Assembly (NCBI GenBank): GCA_021793495.1
Contig: JAJYSQ010000057.1
Span: 1 to 7,822 of the forward strand
Source: Actinomycetes bacterium
GTDB lineage: Bacteria; Actinomycetota; Actinomycetes; JAJYSQ01
Direction of reading: 5' to 3'
Length of the DNA stretch: 7,822 nucleotides
Numbering within the stretch: position 1 is the first letter of the stretch; the number at the start of each line of letters is the position of its first letter. Below, in pieces: positions 1-7,822 of the stretch. The translations under genes were made by a program, and so were the position numbers. A model generated the notes under the pieces. The model was not told the DNA's origin. It searched no databases and worked only from the letters and a program-made list of their open reading frames with translations.

Positions 1-207
1 CCAGCTGCACGAAACGACGCGAGAGTTGCTGGACGCTGTGCAGCTTATGGCCGCAGGCGGACAGATGCCGCCAACCAGGGACAGCAGCGGCGGTGCCGAC
101 ATGACCGGGGGCGCGGTCGCGCACCCGCTCGCCAGCGTGATGACGGCCACGCAGACAACCGCGGCCCGTGCCCAGCGAGGGGCGCGCGCCGGAGGGAGCC
201 GCGCCAC
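1..207 (-). CDS. Possible lipoprotein, 5' part only (runs off left edge)
   Basis: An open frame with no stop runs leftward off the window from a GTG at 207-205 (69 codons visible). The N-terminus looks like a bacterial lipoprotein signal: basic residues in the first 14 positions (Arg3, 8, 11, 14), a hydrophobic stretch at about 15-26, then a lipobox L-A-S-G-C with Cys29 as the would-be lipidated residue. A GAGG lies 5 nt before the GTG. An in-frame ATG at 255-253 overlaps the ppdK stop as TGATG and would add 16 residues, giving an unusually long n-region, so I prefer the GTG. The mature part visible (residues 30-69) is not recognised. It has four more Cys and slightly weaker codon bias, so a frame change near residue 40 or a chance open frame is possible. 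If real, it would be an envelope lipoprotein co-transcribed with ppdK. Confidence 0.4.
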   Translation of the reverse strand, partial: MARLPPARAPRWARAAVVCVAVITLASGCATAPPVMSAPPLLSLVGGICPPAAISCTASSNSRVVSCSW

Positions 208-254
208 CCGGGCCTCGGCACCAACCGATCGGTGTGCCGCGATGACCAGGCCCA

Positions 255-2963
<2,709 letters not shown>

Positions 2964-3111
2964 CGCAGGACTCCCTTGTCGCATACTCGGCTTGTCGCGT
3001 ACCCGGACCGTTGCCCGGCAGCCTACCCATGCCAGGAAGCCGCGCGGAGGGATCCGAGGTCCGGGCCTGGGGGTGGACCCCGACGCCGGCCGGGCGACCC
3101 GTACCGGTCGG
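2964..3111 (-). other. dusB-ppdK intergenic region
   Basis: The 148 nt between the dusB stop and the ppdK start contain no credible gene. On the minus strand a -10-like TAGGCT lies at 3025-3020, but the matching -35 position reads TCCGCG, which is poor, so a separate ppdK promoter is only a possibility. An 8-bp direct repeat (CTTGTCGC on the plus strand, 2975-2982 and 2991-2998, 16-bp period) overlaps the ppdK ribosome binding site. I see no stem-loop followed by a U-run that would end the dusB transcript. Confidence 0.4.
2971..2977 (-). promoter_or_regulatory. ribosome binding site of ppdK
   Basis: AAGGGAG on the minus strand lies 7 nt before the GTG at 2963. It is the strongest Shine-Dalgarno sequence in the window and decides the ppdK start against the in-frame ATG at 2984, which would place this site inside the coding region. 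Confidence 0.75.
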
Positions 3112-4332
3112 TCAGCCGCCGGAGGCTTCGCACTCGGCCAGCGCGTCCACCCGTCCACCCGTCGGGGATTCCAGCCACCCCTCCGGCAGCGCGACCCTGG
3201 TCCGCGGGGAGGTGCGGCCTCGCGGAGCCGCCGCGACAGCCACCGGGTAGGGCTGGTCGGCATCGAGCGTGCCCAGCAGGTCGTCCAGCTCGTCCAGCGA
3301 GCCCACGCGGCCGAGCCGGGCCCGCACCTCGGCACCGATCACGAACCCCTTCAGGTACCACCCGTTGTGCTTGCGCATCTGGCGTACCGCCCGGTGCTCG
3401 AGCGAACCGGCCGGGTCCCGCTGCGCCGTACCGTCGGGCATCCGGCCCGAGCTCGCGACGGCTGCGGCGGCGTGCTCCTGGTCGACCAGGAGTCGGGCGT
3501 GCCGGGCCACCACCTGGGCCACCTCGCCCAACCGGGGACCCGCCTGCTCACCGAAGGTCGCCGGTCGACCGGCGAGGGCGTCGGTGATCTCGGCGAACAG
3601 CCACGGGCGCCCCAAGCAACCGCGGCCGACCACCACCCCGGCCGCACCCGTCTCGGCGAGCATCCGCGCTGCGTCCGCGCCCACCCACACGTCCCCGTTG
3701 CCCAGTACCGGGATGTCCAGCTCCTCCACCAACCGGGTGATGGCCGACCAGTGGGCCTGGCCGGCGTACCCCTCGGCAGCGGTGCGCGCGTGCACGGTGA
3801 CCGCCGCGACCCCCTCCTCCTGCGCGATCCTCCCGGCATCGACGTAGGTCAGGTGCTCGGCGTCGATTCCCAGGCGCATCTTCACCGTGACCGGCACGTC
3901 ACCAGCCGCCCGGACGGCCGAGCGCAGCAGGGCACGCAGCAGGTCGCGCTTCCAGGGCAGCGCGGCACCCCCGCCCAGCCGGGTGACCTTGGGGACCGGG
4001 CAGCCGAGGTTGAGATCGATGTGGTCGGCCTGGTCGGCGTCGACCAGCATCCGAACGGCCTGCCCGACCGTGGCCGGATCCACCCCGTAGAGCTGCACCG
4101 AACGGGGCCGCTCCCCGGGCGCGTGGACGATCATCGCCCAGGAACGGGCGTTGTGCTCGACCAACCCGCGCGAGGTGACCATCTCGTTGATGTACAGCCC
4201 GGTGGGGCAGAGCTGCCGAGCCAGGGTGCGAAACGCCAGGTTGGTCACCCCGGCCATCGGAGCGAGCACGACCGGCGGCCAGACCCGCAGGTCGCCCAGC
4301 CGCAGCTCAGCAGGCGGGAAGGCGTTCGGCAA
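3112..4332 (-). CDS. dusB: tRNA-dihydrouridine synthase (DusB type)
   Basis: This 406-residue FMN-dependent flavoenzyme reduces specific uridines in the tRNA D-loop region to dihydrouridine with NAD(P)H. Family motifs occur in the usual order: APMAGVTN (24-31), QLYG (80-83), LNLGCP (107-112) with catalytic Cys111, KMRLG (151-155), [12 protein letters not shown] (180-191), GNGDV (211-215) and the FMN-phosphate loop [12 protein letters not shown] (235-246). The helical tRNA-binding domain ends around [11 protein letters not shown] (320-330). The start is a TTG at 4332-4330, supported by GGAGG 6 nt upstream and by correct family spacing to APMAG. It overlaps the end of glyS by 26 nt, so the two are probably translationally coupled. 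Residues about 288-312 (Ala/Ser/Gly-rich) look like an extra insertion before the RKH..WYLKGF segment, compared with the DusB proteins I know. A short C-terminal tail follows residue 365. Confidence 0.95.
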   Translation of the reverse strand: MPNAFPPAELRLGDLRVWPPVVLAPMAGVTNLAFRTLARQLCPTGLYINEMVTSRGLVEHNARSWAMIVHAPGERPRSVQLYGVDPATVGQAVRMLVDADQADHIDLNLGCPVPKVTRLGGGAALPWKRDLLRALLRSAVRAAGDVPVTVKMRLGIDAEHLTYVDAGRIAQEEGVAAVTVHARTAAEGYAGQAHWSAITRLVEELDIPVLGNGDVWVGADAARMLAETGAAGVVVGRGCLGRPWLFAEITDALAGRPATFGEQAGPRLGEVAQVVARHARLLVDQEHAAAAVASSGRMPDGTAQRDPAGSLEHRAVRQMRKHNGWYLKGFVIGAEVRARLGRVGSLDELDDLLGTLDADQPYPVAVAAAPRGRTSPRTRVALPEGWLESPTGGRVDALAECEASGG

Positions 4333-5683
4333 GCCACGCCTCCACCTGGTCGATCCCGACGCGCTCCTGGCGCATCGAGTCCCGCCCGCGCACCGTCACG
4401 GACTGGTCGGTGGCCGTGTCGAAGTCCACGGTGATCGCGAACGGCGTGCCGATCTCATCCTGCCGGCGGTAGCGCCGGCCGATCGCCCCGGCGTCGTCGA
4501 ACTCCACGTTCCACCGCCGGCGCAGCGCGGCGGCGAGCTCCCGGGCCGTCGGGGACAGGTCCGGGTGGCGGGACAGCGGCAGGACCGCCGCCTTCACCGG
4601 GGCCAGTCGCGGGTCCAGGCGCAGCAGGGTCCGCTTCTCCGGCTGGCCCTTCGCGTTCGGCGCGGTGTCCTCGGAGTACGCATCCAGCAGGAACGCCAGC
4701 ACCGCCCGGGTCAGTCCGGCCGCCGGCTCGATGACGTACGGCACCCAGCGCTGGCCGGTCTCCTGGTCGAAGTACGTCAGGTCCTTGCCAGAGTGCCGGG
4801 CATGGGTCGTCAGGTCGTAGTCCGTCCGGTTCGCGATGCCTTCCAGCTCTGCCCACTCCGACCCGCCGAAGCCGAACCGGTACTCGATGTCCACGGTGCG
4901 CTTCGAGTAGTGCGAGAGCTTCTCCGTCGGGTGCTCGTAGAAGCGGAGGTTCTCCTCTCGCAGACCGAGATCGATGTACCAGTCCCACCGCTGCGACAAC
5001 CAGTACTCGTGCCACGTCTCGTCGGTGCCCGGGACGACGAAGAACTCCATCTCCATCTGCTCGAACTCTCGGGTGCGAAAGATGAAGTTCCCCGGGGTGA
5101 TCTCGTTGCGGAAGCTCTTGCCAACCTGGGCGATCCCGAACGGCGGCTTGCGCCGGGCGGACTCCATCACGTTGGTGAAGTTGACGAAGATTCCCTGGGC
5201 GGTCTCGGGGCGCAGGTAGTGCAGGCCGGAGTCGTCCTCCACCGGGCCCAGGAAGGTCTTGAGCAACCCGTTGAACATGCGGGGCTCGGTGAACGCCCCC
5301 TTGGTGCCGCATGCCGGGCAGTTCACCTCGGCCAGGCTCGTGGCCGGACGCCCGTGGCGCTGCTCGTACGCCTCCATCAACGTGTCGGCTCGGAACCGCT
5401 TGTGGCAGGACTGGCACTCGGTGAGCGGGTCGACGAAGGCCTCGACGTGCCCGGAGGCCACCCAGACGTCACGGGCCAGGATCACCGCGGAGTCCAGACC
5501 GACCACGTCCTCACGGGCGTGCACCATCGACTGCCACCAGGCGCGGCGGATGTTCTCCTTCAGCTCCACCCCGAGCGGGCCGTAGTCCCAGGCCGATCGG
5601 GTCCCCCCGTAGATCTCGCTGGACGGGTAGACGAAGCCGCGTCGCTTCGACAGGCTGACGAGGGTCTCGACAAGATCGGCCAC
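4307..5683 (-). CDS. glyS: Glycyl-tRNA synthetase (class II, alpha2 type)
   Basis: This 458-residue cytosolic homodimer-type enzyme charges tRNA-Gly with glycine using ATP. The N-terminus [18 protein letters not shown] (13-30) followed by WDYGPLG (32-38) is the hallmark of the eukaryote/archaea-like single-chain GlyRS used by actinobacteria. Two Cys pairs (90/93 and 122/125) form the likely structural zinc site. Class II motif 2 is seen at LRPETAQG (157-164) and [20 protein letters not shown] (191-210). Motif 3 corresponds to [10 protein letters not shown] (317-326). The C-terminal anticodon-binding domain spans about 352-452. The start is GTG at 5683, with GGATGGAG upstream (GGAG 5 nt away). 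The open frame extends to 5875, but the family N-terminus begins here. Its product length fits the family. dusB overlaps its 3' end, and the gene is divergent from the membrane-protein/zur pair. Confidence 0.97.
   Translation of the reverse strand: MADLVETLVSLSKRRGFVYPSSEIYGGTRSAWDYGPLGVELKENIRRAWWQSMVHAREDVVGLDSAVILARDVWVASGHVEAFVDPLTECQSCHKRFRADTLMEAYEQRHGRPATSLAEVNCPACGTKGAFTEPRMFNGLLKTFLGPVEDDSGLHYLRPETAQGIFVNFTNVMESARRKPPFGIAQVGKSFRNEITPGNFIFRTREFEQMEMEFFVVPGTDETWHEYWLSQRWDWYIDLGLREENLRFYEHPTEKLSHYSKRTVDIEYRFGFGGSEWAELEGIANRTDYDLTTHARHSGKDLTYFDQETGQRWVPYVIEPAAGLTRAVLAFLLDAYSEDTAPNAKGQPEKRTLLRLDPRLAPVKAAVLPLSRHPDLSPTARELAAALRRRWNVEFDDAGAIGRRYRRQDEIGTPFAITVDFDTATDQSVTVRGRDSMRQERVGIDQVEAWLAERLPAC
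4339..4347 (-). promoter_or_regulatory. ribosome binding site of dusB, inside the end of glyS
   Basis: AGGTGGAGG on the minus strand lies 6 nt before the TTG start of dusB and at the same time encodes the Val-Glu-Ala stretch near the glyS C-terminus. It supports the rare TTG start and the 26-nt gene overlap. Confidence 0.65.
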
Positions 5684-5723
5684 GGTCGCTCCATCCGGCT
5701 GGCGGTCGGCGGGGTCCCGGCGA

Positions 5724-5745
5724 CGGCCGCCACCCGTGGCGGCCG
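5724..5745 (-). other. GC-rich stem-loop in the glyS leader
   Basis: A perfect inverted repeat lies in the predicted glyS 5' leader: CGGCCGCCAC (5724-5733), CC, GTGGCGGCCG (5736-5745). It can form about 9 base pairs with a small loop. No U-run follows in the glyS direction and no T-box consensus is present, so neither an intrinsic terminator nor a T-box is supported. It lies 41 nt upstream of the start codon. Its role is unknown, and in GC-rich DNA such hairpins also arise by chance. Confidence 0.4.
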
Positions 5746-5772
5746 ACCTGCTCAAGGACGGGACAATAGCCC

Positions 5773-5800
5773 AGGCTACAGGGACCGGCCCCCCCGTCAC
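5773..5800 (-). promoter_or_regulatory. candidate glyS promoter
   Basis: On the minus strand GTGACG (5800-5795) and TAGCCT (5778-5773) form -35 and -10 candidates with a 16-bp spacer. The -10 fits the TANNNT pattern common in GC-rich actinobacteria. The -35 lies within the palindrome at 5795-5806. The predicted transcript would have a leader of about 80 nt carrying the stem-loop at 5724-5745. The boxes were found by eye and are not proof of a start site. Confidence 0.4.
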
Positions 5801-5806
5801 GTGACG
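5795..5806. promoter_or_regulatory. 12-bp perfect palindrome shared by divergent promoters
   Basis: CGTCACGTGACG is identical on both strands. It places GTGACG, which matches the TTGACA-type -35 at four of six positions, on each strand. Each copy lies at a workable distance from a -10 candidate: 16 bp for glyS and 18 bp for the plus-strand operon. The CACGTG core could also be a binding site for a dimeric regulator. The palindrome is directly visible; both roles are inferred. Confidence 0.5.
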
Positions 5807-5830
5807 TGCGCGGGCCCGACCGCCTACGCT
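5801..5830 (+). promoter_or_regulatory. candidate promoter of the membrane-protein/zur operon
   Basis: GTGACG (5801-5806) and TACGCT (5825-5830) are spaced by 18 bp on the plus strand. Transcription would begin near 5837, leaving a leader of about 20 nt before the GTG at 5859. AGAAAGGA (5844-5851) is a good ribosome binding site 7 nt before that start. No AT-rich Zur-like box is visible here, so zur autoregulation through this promoter is not supported by the sequence. Confidence 0.45.
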
Positions 5831-5858
5831 GCGCACCCGACCCAGAAAGGACCACCCG

Positions 5859-6311
5859 GTGCCCAAGAGCTCCACGCCGCGACCTCGTCGAACCGGGACG
5901 CCGCGCCCGGTCGCCGCCCGCTACCCCGGCGGGCAACCCGCATCGCGACGGATCGGCACGTCGCGAGGGCCCGGGAGACGAGCCGGCCCGAGCACGGGGC
6001 CGCACGCGGTCCCGACGCCGGGCACGGGCCCCGTGCGCCGCCGCATCGAACGGGCCAGCCTCACCCCGATGACCGTGCTGGCCGGCCTGCCTCGCTGGCT
6101 GCCCGCTCTGCTCATGGGCGGGCTGCTGGTGGTCGGGCTGGCCGTGCACGGCCCGCTGGGCTTTCTCGCCGCGCTGGTGGTCGTGGCGTTCCTCGGCTGG
6201 CTGTCCTACCTGTCGTGGCGGCAGCTGAGCCGGACCCAACAGATGCTTCGGCTCGTCGTGCTGGCGCTCCTGCTGGCCGTGGCGGTCGTGGCCCTGCTCC
6301 CCCGCCGGTGA
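5859..6311 (+). CDS. Small actinobacterial membrane protein (DUF6703-like)
   Basis: The product is 150 residues. The first 70 or so are rich in Pro, Arg, Gly and Thr, strongly basic and probably disordered. The rest is a compact membrane domain with hydrophobic segments at about 80-97, 99-119 and 130-147, opening with LPRW (78-81) and including [13 protein letters not shown] (112-124). This domain resembles a small uncharacterised actinobacterial family that I remember as DUF6703, often found beside glyS; the assignment is from memory. The function is unknown. The start is GTG at 5859, chosen because AGAAAGGA ends 7 nt upstream. The gene lies 11 nt before the preferred zur start and overlaps an alternative zur GTG by 4 nt, so the two are probably co-transcribed. 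The basic N-terminal extension is longer than I would expect for the family. Confidence 0.8.
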   Translation: MPKSSTPRPRRTGTPRPVAARYPGGQPASRRIGTSRGPGRRAGPSTGPHAVPTPGTGPVRRRIERASLTPMTVLAGLPRWLPALLMGGLLVVGLAVHGPLGFLAALVVVAFLGWLSYLSWRQLSRTQQMLRLVVLALLLAVAVVALLPRR

Positions 6312-6322
6312 GCCGGGCGCTG

Positions 6323-6838
6323 ATGAGCCGATCCGCAGCGGGCAGCAGCCCGGTCCCGCCAGTGACGCGGGCGGCCACGCGGGCGGCCACGCGGGCGGCC
6401 ACGCGGGCGGCCACGACCGGCCGTGCCACCCGCCAGCGGGGAGCGCTTGCCGCGCTGCTGGAGACCCAGGACGACTTCCGCAGCGCACAGGAGCTGCACA
6501 CCCTGCTGACGGCCTCCGGGAAGCGGGTCGGGCTGGCAACCGTCTACCGGACGCTGGCTGCACTCGTCGAGGCTGGGCAGGTCGACGTGCTGCGGTCGAC
6601 GAGCGGCGAGGCCCGCTACCGACGCTGCTCCCCGGTGCACCACCACCACCTGATCTGCCGAGTGTGCGGACGCACCCTGGAGGTCGCCGCCCCGGGCATC
6701 GAGACCTGGGCCGCTGCGGTGGCCGCGGCCGAGGGGTTCACCGAGATGACCCACACCCTCGAGGTGCACGGGATCTGTCCCCAGTGCCGATCCCGTGCGG
6801 AGCAGGACCGTGCCGCGGACATACGCACGGGCTCCTAG
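6323..6838 (+). CDS. zur: Zinc uptake regulator, Fur family (Zur/FurB)
   Basis: A 171-residue Fur-family repressor, expected to bind Zn(II) and shut off zinc-uptake genes. The winged-helix DNA-binding part spans RATRQRGALAALLE (34-47) to VYRTLAALVEAGQV (74-87). The metal sites of mycobacterial FurB (numbering from memory) are all present. Structural zinc: Cys112, Cys115, Cys152, Cys155. Regulatory site: Asp88, Cys102, His107, His109. Third site: His106, His108, Glu127, His144. The HHHH run (106-109) is typical of Zur rather than iron-type Fur. Starts are uncertain: ATG 6323 (weak GGTGAG upstream), GTG 6308 (176 aa, overlaps the previous stop as GTGA) and GTG 6362 (158 aa). The N-terminus contains four copies of Thr-Arg-Ala-Ala (15-30), absent from relatives I know. 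It is convergent with the ZnuA-like remnant, whose promoter has a Zur-box-like site. Confidence 0.9.
   Translation: MSRSAAGSSPVPPVTRAATRAATRAATRAATTGRATRQRGALAALLETQDDFRSAQELHTLLTASGKRVGLATVYRTLAALVEAGQVDVLRSTSGEARYRRCSPVHHHHLICRVCGRTLEVAAPGIETWAAAVAAAEGFTEMTHTLEVHGICPQCRSRAEQDRAADIRTGS
6365..6412 (+). repeat. 12-bp tandem repeat, four copies, in the zur N-terminus
   Basis: Four exact copies of ACGCGGGCGGCC (6365-6376, 6377-6388, 6389-6400, 6401-6412) encode Thr-Arg-Ala-Ala four times. The unit is a multiple of three, so copy-number change keeps the frame. It directly follows the GTG at 6362, so if that codon is the true start the repeat opens the protein. The copies being identical at DNA level points to recent slippage or expansion. 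Confidence 0.9.
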
Positions 6839-6851
6839 CCGTACGGCGTGC

Positions 6852-6909
6852 CCAGCGAGTCAGTGGTCCAGCGCGTCAGTGGCCCAGCGAGTCAGTGGTC
6901 CAGCGCGGT
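6852..6909. repeat. 16-bp tandem repeat, three copies plus a partial
   Basis: Three full units lie head to tail: CCAGCGAGTCAGTGGT (6852-6867), CCAGCGCGTCAGTGGC (6868-6883), CCAGCGAGTCAGTGGT (6884-6899), then a degenerate partial CCAGCGCGGT (6900-6909). Units 1 and 3 are identical and unit 2 differs at two bases. The array starts 14 nt after the zur stop, in the convergent gap before the ZnuA-like remnant. The period is not a multiple of three, so it does not encode a repeat peptide. No long hairpin with a U-run is formed. Confidence 0.85.
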
Positions 6910-7206
6910 CCAGCCGCGGCCGGTCGTGGCCACCGGAGTGTTCAGGTAGTGGGCCTTGAATGCGGCGATCGCCTGGTACCACGGCTGCGACGACTGGTCG
7001 CCAGCGAGCCACCTGGGCCTGGAAGCAGCTGACGTGCGTCGGGTCGAGCGCGGACAGGTCGAGAGGGATCTGGCGGGCGACGGCAGGCATCGTCGTTGGC
7101 TGGTACCACAGGTGCGGGTTGGGGGTGCTGTCCCGCAGCGAGCGGCCGATGGACCGGTGCGGGAAGAGACGGAGACGGAGGCGGACACCCGAGTCCGATG
7201 GATCAC
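6892..7206 (-). pseudogene. Decayed ZnuA-like zinc/metal ABC transporter binding lipoprotein
   Basis: Two overlapping minus frames each carry part of a solute-binding protein of the ZnuA (cluster A-I) family. The first reads LRDSTPNPHLWYQPTTMPAV and then QIPLDLSALDPTHVSCFQAQ, ending at Trp (7003-7001). The NPHLWY segment holds a zinc-ligand His of the family. The match continues in the next frame from 6999 as DQSSQPWYQAIAAFKAHYLN then TPVATTG, ending near 6920. One extra base at about 7000 accounts for the switch. The signal peptide, about 100 residues before NPHLWY and the whole C-terminal half are missing, and stops follow in both frames (6894-6892 and 6862-6860). In life such proteins deliver zinc or manganese to an ABC permease, but this copy cannot. 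A single sequencing error could explain the frameshift but not the missing ends. Detectable homology covers about 6920-7138. Confidence 0.8.
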
Positions 7207-7212
7207 GACTCA

Positions 7213-7241
7213 ATGATAATGACTCTCAGTATGGTGGACAA
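7213..7241 (-). promoter_or_regulatory. promoter ahead of the ZnuA-like remnant
   Basis: On the minus strand TTGTCC (7241-7236) and TATCAT (7218-7213) are spaced by exactly 17 bp. The -10 matches TATAAT at five of six positions and the -35 matches TTGACA at four. This is the best sigma70-type promoter in the window and sits in its most AT-rich patch. Transcription would start near 7206 and run into the pseudogene. Confidence 0.6.
7214..7228. promoter_or_regulatory. Zur-box-like operator
   Basis: TGATAATGACTCTCA is an imperfect 7-1-7 palindrome centred on 7221, with five of seven arm positions pairing. It matches the actinobacterial Zur-box consensus TGAAAATGATTTTCA, quoted from memory, at 12 of 15 positions. 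It overlaps the -10 and spacer of the promoter above, as expected for a repressor operator. It lies about 375 nt from the end of zur and just ahead of a relic of a typical Zur target, which strengthens the call. Confidence 0.6.
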
Positions 7242-7302
7242 ATCTCAGACCCGTCCTGGTGGTTGCCCCGCTCGCCCCGGCCTGGTGGGCCACCGTCGGC
7301 GA
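7229..7302. other. gap between the Zur-box region and uppS
   Basis: The remaining gap upstream of the relic promoter up to the uppS stop holds no gene. An 8-bp direct repeat CCTGGTGG occurs at 7255-7262 and 7281-7288. A weak GGTG-GCC-CACC hairpin is possible just after uppS on the minus strand, without a U-run, so no terminator for uppS is supported. Confidence 0.4.
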
Positions 7303-7822
7303 TCAACCGGGGCTGACGGGGACCGGGTTCGGCGGCGCACCCCCGTACCGCCGGTCCCGACTCGCGTAGGTGTGCACGGCCCACCACAGGTGGCGGCGGT
7401 CCACGTCCGGCCAGAGCGCGTCGACGAAGACCAGCTCGGCGTACGCCGACTGCCAGATCATGAAGTTCGAGATCCGCTGCTCGCCCGAGGTGCGGATGAA
7501 CAGGTCCACGTCGGGCAGGTCCGGCTCGTCGAGGTACCGGGCGAAGACGCGCTCGTCGATGCGGGCCGGGTCCAGCCGGCCGGCGGCCGCCTCGGTGGCC
7601 AGGGTCCGGGCGGCGTCCGCGATCTCTGCTCGACCCCCGTAGTTCACGCACATGGTCAGGGTGAGCACGCAGTTGCCGGCGGTGAGCCGTTCGGCCTCCT
7701 CCAGCTCGCTGATGACGCTGCGCCACAGCCGCGGGCGACGCCCGGCCCAACGGACACGAACTCCGAGCTCGTTCATCTGGTCACGTCGCCGCCGGATCAC
7801 GTCCCGGTTGAACCCAGATCGG
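7303..7822 (-). CDS. uppS: Isoprenyl (cis-prenyl) transferase, UppS family, 5' end outside window
   Basis: The last 172 residues of a cis-prenyltransferase, which condenses isopentenyl diphosphate onto an allylic diphosphate to make the polyprenyl carrier for cell-wall synthesis. An in-frame GTG at 7800 is not the start: reading continues to the window edge as the family segment [19 protein letters not shown]. Further motifs are [19 protein letters not shown] and the signature [17 protein letters not shown] followed by [10 protein letters not shown], with the Arg, Glu-Gln-Arg and Ser that bind isopentenyl diphosphate in this family. The C-terminus ASRDRRYGG plus a short tail is typical of actinobacterial members. 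About 75 N-terminal residues, including the catalytic Asp region, are outside. The neighbourhood of zur and glyS argues for the housekeeping decaprenyl/undecaprenyl enzyme, but a short-chain farnesyl diphosphate synthase paralogue cannot be excluded from this part. Confidence 0.95.
   Translation of the reverse strand, partial: RSGFNRDVIRRRRDQMNELGVRVRWAGRRPRLWRSVISELEEAERLTAGNCVLTLTMCVNYGGRAEIADAARTLATEAAAGRLDPARIDERVFARYLDEPDLPDVDLFIRTSGEQRISNFMIWQSAYAELVFVDALWPDVDRRHLWWAVHTYASRDRRYGGAPPNPVPVSPG

Noticed and set aside
5724..5745. GGGTGGCGGCCG in the glyS leader read as a T-box signature
   Set aside because: The T-box core needs GGTGGNACC followed by CGCG, and here the ACC is absent. No specifier stem or antiterminator pairing is visible.
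4151..6838. Plus-strand open frame of 895 codons ending in the Zur domain, suggesting a giant fused regulator
   Set aside because: The first 700 or so residues are antisense to glyS or out of frame with the membrane-protein gene and show no domain. Only the last 171-176 residues are Fur-like, and plausible zur starts exist at 6308, 6323 and 6362.
6970..7110. Repeated CTGGTACCAC (near 6973 and 7100) as a possible insertion-site duplication
   Set aside because: Both copies encode Trp-Tyr-Gln at two expected places of the ZnuA-like remnant, so the similarity follows from codon use. No element lies between them.
6956..7216. Plus-strand small frames across the ZnuA-like remnant
   Set aside because: They lack a ribosome binding site and family features, and they are antisense to the recognisable remnant.
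7303..7800. GTG at 7800 as the start of a short complete prenyltransferase
   Set aside because: The conserved GFNRDV sequence continues upstream in frame to the window edge, so the gene is cut by the window rather than short.

Overview
The window is GC-rich, and its gene content and order fit the chromosome of a high-GC actinobacterium (Actinomycetota). The strongest pointer is the neighbourhood of a uppS-type prenyltransferase, a zinc-type Fur regulator (Zur/FurB) and a class II glycyl-tRNA synthetase. From general knowledge, this neighbourhood is seen in Mycobacterium (uppS, zur and glyS close together) and in Streptomyces (glyS, zinc ABC transporter genes, zur, uppS). The genus cannot be named from the sequence alone.

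Layout, left to right. At 1-207 or 1-255 (minus) lies the 5' part of a possible lipoprotein gene that runs off the left edge. At 255-2963 (minus) is a complete pyruvate, phosphate dikinase gene, ppdK. A 148-nt gap (2964-3111) separates it from dusB (3112-4332, minus), a tRNA-dihydrouridine synthase gene with a TTG start that overlaps glyS (4307-5683, minus). A 175-nt divergent promoter region (5684-5858) follows. It holds a perfect 12-bp palindrome that appears to supply a -35 hexamer to each side. On the plus strand come a small three-helix membrane protein (5859-6311) and zur (6323-6838). About 460 nt without an intact gene follow (6839-7302). They contain a 16-bp tandem repeat, a frameshifted and internally truncated remnant of a ZnuA-like metal-binding lipoprotein gene (minus), and ahead of it a well-formed promoter whose -10 lies inside a Zur-box-like palindrome. 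The window ends in the 3' two thirds of a cis-prenyltransferase gene (7303 to beyond 7822, minus).

How the parts relate. glyS and dusB form a translationally coupled tRNA-function pair (aminoacylation and tRNA base modification). ppdK lies downstream on the same strand but has its own strong ribosome binding site and possibly its own promoter. The membrane-protein gene and zur look co-transcribed. The relic between zur and uppS suggests that a zinc-uptake locus once regulated by Zur has decayed here while its operator/promoter remained recognisable. No mobile element, CRISPR array, tRNA or rRNA gene was seen. Most of the window is conserved core genome. The part worth a second look is 6839-7302, followed by the shared palindromic -35 region at 5795-5806.
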